A DNA stretch of 64,000 nt, from NCBI RefSeq assembly GCF_010645075.1, contig NZ_JAADZV010000007.1:124001-188000 (forward strand), in the 5' to 3' direction. This document shows positions 58,081-64,000 of the stretch, piece by piece. The stretch comes from Flavobacterium limi (GTDB lineage: Bacteria; Bacteroidota; Bacteroidia; Flavobacteriales; Flavobacteriaceae). The stretch's first letter is position 1. Every line of letters starts with the position of its first letter. Under the pieces are notes generated by a model. It was not told where the DNA came from and made no database searches. It saw only the letters and a list, made by a program, of their open reading frames with translations. The translations under genes were made by a program, and so were the position numbers.

Positions 58081-58692
58081 TTACAAATTACCATAAACCA
58101 CAATATAATGCGCATAACTTAACTTATCATCAAGCCATTCAATAAGTTCTCTCAGAAAACGGTTTTCTCCCAAATCGTTACTTTTTATTTCGGTTATTTT
58201 CCCGAGAATAAGTAGACCCGTTTTGTTGTCAAAAAAATTATTTCCAATTCTGTCAAATTGATCTTCGATTGTATTATTCCACGGACTTTGCATTGGAAAA
58301 ACAGATTCAAAAATTTCTAAAACCAAATCAAAATCTTCTGTTGCAATAAAAGCATCGTTTCTTTTGGTTGTTTTATACAATTCTCCATTTTCATTTTCAG
58401 GCCATAAAATAAACCCGATTTTTGAATCTAAAAATTTGTCTGTTCCAATTCTAACAGGCTTTTGATTAATTTTTTCAACCGCTTTTATCAAATCATAATC
58501 ATGAATCTGATATTCTTTTCTTGCCGTTTCTTCATCGCAATCAGTTATTTTACAAATCTCAATAATATTTTCATTGTGAAAATCCTTTTCAGAAAGTTCA
58601 ACGTCGCCTTTATTCTTTTTAAGAAGCTCAATTGCCTTGTTTAAAGGAATTGAAATTTTACTTCTTAATGCTTTTATGCTTTCTGTATTCAT
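58081..58692 (-). CDS. Unrecognised protein with UBA-like N-terminal repeats
   Basis: 203 residues, no signal peptide. The N-terminal 25 residues (ALRSKISIPLNKAIELLKKNKGDVE) resemble the UBA/TS-N fold of elongation factor Ts, and a second related unit follows (CDEETARKEYQIHDYDLIKAVEKI). The rest, 'KIGFILWPENENGELYKT' and 'FDLVLEIFESVFPMQSPW', is not a family I know. Its start overlaps the end of the gene upstream by 35 bp, so they are translationally coupled. Confidence 0.65.
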   Translation of the reverse strand: MNTESIKALRSKISIPLNKAIELLKKNKGDVELSEKDFHNENIIEICKITDCDEETARKEYQIHDYDLIKAVEKINQKPVRIGTDKFLDSKIGFILWPENENGELYKTTKRNDAFIATEDFDLVLEIFESVFPMQSPWNNTIEDQFDRIGNNFFDNKTGLLILGKITEIKSNDLGENRFLRELIEWLDDKLSYAHYIVVYGNL

Positions 58693-59311
58693 TTAAGGAA
58701 TTCAAAGTTTCATGTTTCTTATATACCTCCCCATAAGGGACCAGCCATTGAATTGAAACAAATTTTGAGCAGTCATTTTTCAGATCTGGAGACCAGTCAA
58801 TTAAAATTGCTGTACCTCCATTTTTAATTTCATCTTTTACAAACTCATATGTTTTAGTAAAATAGACTGCTCCTTCTCCTCTCAAATCAAAAACTATATT
58901 TTTTGTTTTTGAAAAAACTGCAGTTAATGAAAGCCTTTTTTTCTCGCTTATTCCAAGATCTTTCACTTTATCTTTTTTAGTAAAAGTATCGATTTCAAAA
59001 ATTTTCGAAACTATTGAACTCTTTAAATCAGCATTTTTCTTTAAATAACTACCTACAGTAATAGGATTAAATATTCTTTTAAAAAAAGATTCTCTTAAAG
59101 GATTTGATGCAAATGTTAAAGGTTCATATATCCTGACATTTTCGTGTTTCTCTTTTCCCGTAAAAACAGCTACTAATTGTGCTTTTAAACAATCAAAATG
59201 AGATCCACCATCCAAATAAATAATAATCAATTCTCCTTCTCTTAACTCAAAAGGCGGTATAAAATATTGATCGGTTCTTATTCCTTTACTTTCAATTAGC
59301 AGTTCTTTCAT
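58658..59311 (-). CDS. Unrecognised protein resembling an ABC ATPase without a P-loop
   Basis: 217 residues. The order of segments mimics an ABC ATPase: 'IPPFELREGELIIIYLDGGSHFDCLKAQL' (where a Walker A would be, but without GxxGxGKS), a signature-like 'LGISEKKRLSLTAVFSKTKNIVFDLRGEGAVYF' (signature and Walker B-like) and 'VKDEIKNGGTAILIDWS' (where the H-loop strand would be). These are landmarks only. If related to ABC proteins it is probably not able to hydrolyse ATP. Tight overlap with the next gene suggests a two-protein unit. Confidence 0.6.
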   Translation of the reverse strand: MKELLIESKGIRTDQYFIPPFELREGELIIIYLDGGSHFDCLKAQLVAVFTGKEKHENVRIYEPLTFASNPLRESFFKRIFNPITVGSYLKKNADLKSSIVSKIFEIDTFTKKDKVKDLGISEKKRLSLTAVFSKTKNIVFDLRGEGAVYFTKTYEFVKDEIKNGGTAILIDWSPDLKNDCSKFVSIQWLVPYGEVYKKHETLNSLNEYRKHKSIKK

Positions 59312-59399
59312 TTTATTAAATCAAAATCATGACAATATACAAAATTGAATTATTAAAAGTATTCTTGGAATATCAACAATAAACTTTCTTATGGAAACA

Positions 59400-59470
59400 A
59401 AAGCCGCGTAAGGGATAGAGGTGGTATCTCCCGTTTTAGCCGAAATCCCGACCATTGGGACATGCCACGA
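59400..59470 (+). repeat. Possible degenerate relative of the hairpin repeat
   Basis: AGCCGCGTAAGGGATAGAGG then TGGTATCTCCCG echoes the beginning of the elements at 2393 and 4483, but the CTTTTGTG stem is missing. A loose match only. Confidence 0.3.
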
Positions 59471-59518
59471 TAAAATTCTGAACATTTTGAGAATAAGTTG
59501 CTGATATTTTCTCAATAT

Positions 59519-59651
59519 TGTCATTTCGACGAAAGGAGAAATCACACAAATAACTCGACAAAGATTGACCATTTCTTTGCGGAATTCCTAGTGTGATTTC
59601 TCCTTTCGTCGAAATGACAGAACTTTGCGCTTATCAAGCTTTGTCGAGTTA
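59519..59651. repeat. Interlocking inverted repeats in the pepP upstream spacer
   Basis: Perfect 29-bp inverted repeat (59519-59547 with 59591-59619; it includes GTCATTTCGACGAAAGGAGA) interleaved with a 13-bp one, TAACTCGACAAAG (59551-59563) with CTTTGTCGAGTTA (59639-59651). The order A-B-A'-B' is that of a pseudoknot, not of nested hairpins. The 565-bp spacer holds no convincing gene. Confidence 0.85.
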
Positions 59652-59840
59652 CTTTCGGGGACTCTTCGTTCCTCAGAATGACAAGATTGAGAACAAACTT
59701 CGCGACTTTGCGAGCAAAAAAAACTAGCGTCCTCTTGCGTAAGATTAGCGAACTTTGGGGTTAAAATTAAAACGAATCAAAATCTTCAACAAATAGGAAA
59801 ACTTTAATAAATCAATTTTACGATGATTACTTAAAATATG

Positions 59841-59848
59841 TAATTTTG
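59841..59848 (+). promoter_or_regulatory. -7 element of the aminopeptidase P gene
   Basis: TAATTTTG matches TAnnTTTG, 28 bp before the ATG; no TTG at the -33 distance. Confidence 0.4.
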
Positions 59849-59876
59849 AAATTCGAAGTTCAAAAACGAAACAATT

Positions 59877-61169
59877 ATGAAATATCATCAAATAAACAGT
59901 GCCCTTTTTATAAAAAACCGAAGAAAGTTCGCAGCAGAAATGAAACCTAATTCTGTTGCCATTTTCAATTCCAATGACATTTACCCTATTAGTGCCGACA
60001 GTACGATGCCGTTTGCACAACACCGTGATATTTTTTATCTAAGCGGTGTCGATCAGGAAGAAAGTATTCTGCTTTTGTTTCCGGATGCACCTTATGAAAA
60101 CCAGAAAGAAATGCTTTTCCTGAAAGAAACCAGCGAACACATTGCGATTTGGGAAGGCGAAAAACTGACGAAAGAACGTGCTTTTCAGGTTTCGGGAATC
60201 AGGACTGTTTACTGGCTGCAGGATTTTCATAAAGTTTTGAACGAAATGATGACCTACGCCGATACGATGTACATCAACACCAACGAACATTACCGTGCTG
60301 CTGTTGAAACGGAGACACGCGAAGCCCGTTTTGTAAAATGGTGGAAAGAGAAATATCCGGCACATAATGTCGCAAAAAGCAATCCGATTTTACAGCGCAT
60401 CCGTTCTGTAAAAGAAAGCGAGGAAATCGATTTGATTCAGAAAGCCTGTGATATTACCGAGAAAGGGTTCCGCAGACTGCTTCCATTCGTAAAACCAAAT
60501 GTTACGGAATACGAAATCGAAGCCGAACTGATTCATGAATTCATCCGCAACCGTTCTAAAGGTTTTGCTTATACGCCAATCATCGCTTCGGGAAACAATG
60601 CGAATGTTTTGCATTATATCGAAAACAACCAGCAATGTAAAGCCGGAGATTTGATCTTACTGGACGTTGCGGCAGAATATGCAAATTATTCAAGCGATAT
60701 GACCAGAACGATTCCGGTTTCAGGTAAATTTTCAGATCGTCAAAAAGCGGTTTACAATGCGGTTTTACATGTAAAAAATGAGGCTACCAAAATGCTGACG
60801 CCAGGAACGCTTTGGAAACAATATCATGTTGAAGTGGGTAAAATTATGACTTCAGAATTATTAGGTTTAGGATTAATTGACAAAGCCGATGTTCAGAACG
60901 AAAATCCTGACTGGCCGGCTTACAAAAAATATTTCATGCACGGAACTTCGCATCACATGGGACTGGACACGCACGATTACGGTTTGCTTCACGAACCTAT
61001 GAAAGCAAATATGGTTTTTACGGTTGAACCGGGAATCTACATTCCGGCAGAAGGTTTCGGAATTCGTCTGGAAGACAACGTTGTGATTCAGGAAAAAGGA
61101 GAGCCTTTTAACCTGATGCGCAATATCCCGATTGAAGTGGATGAGATTGAAAGTCTGATGAACTCATAA
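59877..61169 (+). CDS. pepP: Xaa-Pro aminopeptidase (aminopeptidase P, M24B)
   Basis: 430 residues: N-terminal creatinase-like domain (about 1-170) and C-terminal pita-bread catalytic domain. Metal ligands: Asp in 'ILLDVAAEY' and 'SSDMTRT', His in 'FMHGTSHHMGLDTHD', Glu in 'FTVEPGIYI' and 'IRLEDNVVI'. It removes N-terminal residues ahead of proline; cytoplasmic, no signal peptide. A terminator follows. Confidence 0.94.
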   Translation: MKYHQINSALFIKNRRKFAAEMKPNSVAIFNSNDIYPISADSTMPFAQHRDIFYLSGVDQEESILLLFPDAPYENQKEMLFLKETSEHIAIWEGEKLTKERAFQVSGIRTVYWLQDFHKVLNEMMTYADTMYINTNEHYRAAVETETREARFVKWWKEKYPAHNVAKSNPILQRIRSVKESEEIDLIQKACDITEKGFRRLLPFVKPNVTEYEIEAELIHEFIRNRSKGFAYTPIIASGNNANVLHYIENNQQCKAGDLILLDVAAEYANYSSDMTRTIPVSGKFSDRQKAVYNAVLHVKNEATKMLTPGTLWKQYHVEVGKIMTSELLGLGLIDKADVQNENPDWPAYKKYFMHGTSHHMGLDTHDYGLLHEPMKANMVFTVEPGIYIPAEGFGIRLEDNVVIQEKGEPFNLMRNIPIEVDEIESLMNS

Positions 61170-61174
61170 AAAAC

Positions 61175-61209
61175 AAAGCCCTTAATACTTTAAATATTAA
61201 GGGCTTTTT
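61175..61209. terminator. Bidirectional terminator between pepP and ferritin gene
   Basis: AAAGCCCTTAATA / TATTAAGGGCTTT stem (61175-61187, 61195-61207) with T run. Confidence 0.93.
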
Positions 61210-61229
61210 AATTTATAGAAACCGGTTTA

Positions 61230-61748
61230 TTATCCGATTTTTGCTATTTGAACATCTAATTCAAATTTACCTGTAGCTTCATTTTCGTTGATTAGTTCGA
61301 AAAGCTCTAAAGCTCTTCTTGCATTTTTCTCTTCTTCTCTTTGCTCAGCTACATACCACATCATAAAATCTTCTGTAGCATAGTCATTTTCAGCTCTGCA
61401 TTTTGCGATTACTTTATTTATTGCCTGAGTAACGGCAATTTCGTTTTGTAAAGCTATTTCGAATACTTCCCTGAAAGAAGCAAATTCCTGCTGTACTTCC
61501 GGAACAGATGGCGTAACTGCAATCCCTCCCATATCTGTAATGAATTTGAAAATTTTCAGAAAATGCTCTCTTTCTTCTTCAGCCTGCTTGTACAAATACG
61601 ATGCTGTATTTGCAAAACCGTTTCTATCCAGCCATGCTGCCATAGCTAAATATTTGTTAGAAGCATCACTTTCTAATTTTGCCTGTAAATTCAATATATT
61701 TTCTACGCCTTCAGTTAATGACGTGCTTGTTCTTAGTAAATCTTTCAT
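61230..61748 (-). CDS. ftnA: Ferritin (non-haem)
   Basis: 172-residue four-helix ferritin. Ferroxidase-site residues: Glu in 'NLQAKLESDASNKYLAMAAWL', E-x-x-H in 'EEEREHFLKIFKFI', Glu/Gln in 'IALQNEIAVTQAIN' and 'WYVAEQREEEKNA'. Stores and oxidises iron in the cytoplasm. It lacks the Met haem ligand of bacterioferritin. A short AT-rich spacer precedes it; no Fur box recognised. Confidence 0.93.
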   Translation of the reverse strand: MKDLLRTSTSLTEGVENILNLQAKLESDASNKYLAMAAWLDRNGFANTASYLYKQAEEEREHFLKIFKFITDMGGIAVTPSVPEVQQEFASFREVFEIALQNEIAVTQAINKVIAKCRAENDYATEDFMMWYVAEQREEEKNARRALELFELINENEATGKFELDVQIAKIG

Positions 61749-61837
61749 AACCTTTAATTTTTATACGTGTAAAATTACAAAAATTAAAGAAGACAGCCCT
61801 AAACGCCTAAAAATTTGGATTTAATCTAAGTAAGAAT

Positions 61838-62194
61838 CTAAATAAGCTCAACATTCACAATGTTGCAAAGCATTGAGTGTAAACTGAGAGTGAATTTAGT
61901 TCCGTTTAATAATTCTCTCAGCTGTACTATTTCGCAGATGGTAAGATTTCTGGAGAAGTTTCTTTTAGTAGTTTCAATCAGCTGTGCATCAGCGTTATCA
62001 GACAAATCATAAAGCATATCTAAAATATCAACACTATTAACCTTTCTCTGAAAAATCAAAAAATCATGAATTTTATAACTTGATACTGTATCAGTAAAAT
62101 TAATAATGATACTATTGGTCAAATCACATTGGTAACTGTATCCTTTTTCGGTTTCAAATAATACTTTGGTGGTCAAATCACTAACTAATGCCAT
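61838..62194 (-). CDS. Conserved hypothetical protein
   Basis: 118 residues from ATG 62194; a longer frame from 62308 adds 38 hydrophobic residues of poor composition and is rejected. No signal or membrane segment. The C-terminal 'LRELLNGTKFTLSLH' resembles 'IKDLIEGTLFRLDLD' in the protein at 665-1021, which has the same length, so the two may be paralogues with or without the cysteine cluster. Function unknown. Confidence 0.65.
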   Translation of the reverse strand: MALVSDLTTKVLFETEKGYSYQCDLTNSIIINFTDTVSSYKIHDFLIFQRKVNSVDILDMLYDLSDNADAQLIETTKRNFSRNLTICEIVQLRELLNGTKFTLSLHSMLCNIVNVELI

Positions 62195-62370
62195 TCTGAT
62201 AAAATTATAACGGTGCAAAAATATATAATTTACATCAAAAAAACACATAATTAAGACTAATTTAAAATAACAAAAGCTGTTAATGTTTTTAAAATATCTT
62301 AAGAACATCCAAAAACTGTAACATTGTAAAGCATCAAACGTCTTATTTGAAAATAAAAACCTTAGAAATT

Positions 62371-63174
62371 ATGCAGGCACACGAAATAGATTATCAGATT
62401 TTTGGAGAAGAAATGCAGTACGTTGAAATAGAACTGGATCCACAGGAAATTGTAATTGCCGAAGCCGGGAGCTTTATGATGATGGAAAACAATATCCAGA
62501 TGGAAACCATTTTTGGCGACGGTTCACAACAACAGGGATCAGGTTTGTTTGGCAAACTTTTAAATGCCGGGAAAAGGGTTCTTACTGGCGAAAGTTTGTT
62601 TATGACAGCATTTTTAAATCAGGGGAATACCAAAAGAAAAGTTTCATTTGCATCACCTTATCCCGGAAAAATCCTTCCGATTGATTTAACCGAATTTCAG
62701 GGCAAATTTATTTGTCAAAAAAGTTCCTTTTTATGCGCAGCCAAAGGCGTTTCTGTTGGAATAGAATTCTCTCAGAAACTGGGCCGCGGCTTATTTGGCG
62801 GTGAAGGTTTTATCATGCAGAAAATTGAAGGTGACGGGATGGCATTCGTTCATTCGGGAGGAACAATGGCTAAAAAAGTATTAGCCCACGGCGAAATCCT
62901 GAAAGTCGATACGGGATGTATTATTGGTTTTACGAAAGACGTCGATTATGATATTGAGTTTATTGGCGGAATCAAGAACTCCATTTTTGGAGGCGAAGGC
63001 TTATTTTATGCTACTTTGAAAGGCCCGGGAACGGTTTATGTACAATCATTGCCTTTTTCAAGACTGGCAGACCGCATTATTGCATCAGCACCAAGATCCA
63101 GTGGAAACAGCCGTGATGAAGGAAGCCTGCTCGGTGGATTAGGAAATCTTTTGGATGGGGACAATCGATTCTGA
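62371..63174 (+). CDS. TIGR00266/AIM24 family protein
   Basis: 267 residues from ATG 62371 (an in-frame TTG at 62347 would add 8 residues). AIM24 features: 'MQYVEIELDPQEIVIAEAGSFMMM', 'FGKLLNAGKRVLTGESLFMTAF', 'LGRGLFGGEGFIMQKIEGDGMAFVHSGGTM' and 'GGEGLFYATLKGPGTVYVQSLPFSRLADRI' (landmarks). Beta-sandwich/trefoil-like fold, related to mitochondrial Aim24 and to TerD-associated proteins; the function is not settled. The glycine-rich C-terminus is typical. Confidence 0.9.
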   Translation: MQAHEIDYQIFGEEMQYVEIELDPQEIVIAEAGSFMMMENNIQMETIFGDGSQQQGSGLFGKLLNAGKRVLTGESLFMTAFLNQGNTKRKVSFASPYPGKILPIDLTEFQGKFICQKSSFLCAAKGVSVGIEFSQKLGRGLFGGEGFIMQKIEGDGMAFVHSGGTMAKKVLAHGEILKVDTGCIIGFTKDVDYDIEFIGGIKNSIFGGEGLFYATLKGPGTVYVQSLPFSRLADRIIASAPRSSGNSRDEGSLLGGLGNLLDGDNRF

Positions 63175-63329
63175 TTTATAAAAATGGCTTATTGCTGATG
63201 CATTATATCTGCCTTATCTGCCAAATCTGCGTGAAAAAAATTTACTCTCGCAGATTCTGCAGATTGAGCAGATTATTTTTTTATTTCTTTTCATTTAATT
63301 CAGAAATGGAATCCATTTTTCATAAAACC

Positions 63330-63362
63330 AAAGGCAGACCTTTCGACCTGCCTTTAACAAAC
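63330..63362 (-). terminator. Terminator after the susD-family gene
   Basis: Minus-strand AAAGGCAG / CTGCCTTT hairpin (63330-63337 and 63348-63355) followed by GGTTTT, 20 bp past the stop. Confidence 0.6.
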
Positions 63363-63381
63363 AACCAACCAAAAATTATTT

Positions 63382-64000
63382 TTAATATCCGTTATTACCA
63401 AATTCTTTTGCATTTGAAATAGCATCCAAAAACGATCTTGGAATTGGTCTCACCTTATGTTTTTCTTCAACAAAATTTGTCCCTGCAATTGGATTTGTCT
63501 GATCCAGATAAGCTTTATTTAATTTTCCTGTACGTTTTAGGTCAATCCATCTGGTGTGTTCACCGGATAACTCTCTTGCTCTTTCTTTTAAAATAAAATC
63601 AATATTCATTTGAGCATCTGATACCAACATTTCGTTTTGTCTTGATGTTAAAGCTGCTCTTTTTCTTAAAGTATTTACATAACCTGCAGCCTTAGCCTGA
63701 TTGTTGTCATTCAAAATTGCGGCTTCTGCTGCAATCAGATACACTTCTCCCAGGCGAATAATCGGAATATCACCTAACCAATACTGATTGCTCTGGCAAT
63801 ACAATGCTGCAGAAAATTTTCGCATAGCAGGAAAAATATTAATCAGATTTGGATCGTTTGGATACAGTGTCGGATCCTTATACCTGTTTGTACCCGGCTC
63901 AAAAAGATCACTTGGATCAGCAACAAGCACAGGCATTTTACTCTTAACAGCAGGATCAATATTCCAGTTAGGCGTAAAAACAGACAGACCTTCATCATTA
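63382..64000 (-). CDS. RagB/SusD family outer-membrane lipoprotein, C-terminal part
   Basis: The frame is open to the right edge (205 codons visible), so the 5' end is outside the window. SusD C-terminal signature: 'IPIIRLGEVYLIAAEAAIL' (TPR-like helix), 'YVNTLRKRAAL', 'DFILKERARELSGEHTRWIDLKRTGKL' and the ending 'HKVRPIPRSFLDA' (landmarks). SusD proteins sit over a TonB-dependent SusC porin and bind glycans or other nutrients. A susC partner is expected upstream, past 64000. Confidence 0.94.
   Translation of the reverse strand, partial: NDEGLSVFTPNWNIDPAVKSKMPVLVADPSDLFEPGTNRYKDPTLYPNDPNLINIFPAMRKFSAALYCQSNQYWLGDIPIIRLGEVYLIAAEAAILNDNNQAKAAGYVNTLRKRAALTSRQNEMLVSDAQMNIDFILKERARELSGEHTRWIDLKRTGKLNKAYLDQTNPIAGTNFVEEKHKVRPIPRSFLDAISNAKEFGNNGY

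Noticed and set aside
59327..59572. 81-codon open frame on the minus strand in the pepP spacer.
   Set aside because: It lies over repeat sequence (inverted repeats) and shows no protein features.
1..64000. Prophage, insertion sequence or integrated island.
   Set aside because: No transposase, integrase, tRNA-end duplication or block of atypical base composition was seen; both tRNA genes have intact single-copy ends.

Overview
The window reads as chromosome of a Flavobacterium-like member of the Bacteroidota. Supporting signs are low GC with short AT-rich spacers, almost no Shine-Dalgarno sequences, promoter cores of the Bacteroidota form TTG-N17-23-TAnnTTTG, secreted proteins with type IX secretion (T9SS) C-terminal sorting domains, many lipoboxes, a SusD-type protein at the right edge, and the conserved gene run pdxA / yceD / rpmF / fabH / accB / accC. 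I see no insertion sequence, prophage, integrase, rRNA or CRISPR array. Most of the window is ordinary core genome, so the interest lies in small regulatory motifs, intergenic repeats and a few unusual gene groups.

Layout. 1-5 kb: a truncated outer-surface protein, lpxH, queD, an enoyl-CoA hydratase, tRNA-Ala and small conserved proteins, with two copies of a hairpin-forming dispersed repeat. 5-13 kb: an LpxR-like outer-membrane protein and mtgA with overlapping ends, a 1627-residue T9SS protein made of fibronectin III and jelly-roll modules, and a FAD oxidoreductase. 13-22 kb: an S9 peptidase, a hybrid histidine kinase convergent with an NtrC-type sigma-54 activator, four tandem PepSY-like secreted paralogues with a structured upstream region, and an OmpA protein. 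22-27.4 kb: a leucine-rich-repeat protein, a T9SS PhoX-family protein and a di-haem cytochrome c peroxidase. 27.4-33 kb: fatty-acid initiation genes, ribosomal protein L32, pdxA and riboflavin synthase. 33-40 kb: a PID-type short sorting-signal protein, a CAT-anticodon tRNA, methylmalonyl-CoA epimerase, an overlapping pair of lipoproteins, an Ig-like lipoprotein and an omega-amidase.

40.2-47.5 kb forms a functional block: a GntP-type transporter, a RidA protein, a D-threonine-aldolase-like PLP enzyme and an M19 dipeptidase (one operon), then a convergent DeoR-family regulator and a GH20 hexosaminidase. The same 17-bp sequence lies upstream of the operon and between the regulator and the hexosaminidase, which suggests one regulon for D-amino-acid, peptide and amino-sugar salvage, perhaps cell-wall material. 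48.7-54 kb: succinate dehydrogenase (sdhCAB) diverging from HMG-CoA synthase (mevalonate pathway). 54-56 kb: a small circuit of SRPBCC protein, Crp/Fnr-type regulator and short-chain dehydrogenase, with a matching palindrome before the regulator and before the dehydrogenase. 56-64 kb: an alpha/beta hydrolase, a TPR protein, two unrecognised overlapping genes (one resembling an ABC ATPase with a broken P-loop), a repeat-rich spacer, aminopeptidase P, ferritin, an AIM24-family protein and the 3' part of a susD homologue.

All calls rest on reading the sequence and on remembered family features; no database search was run.
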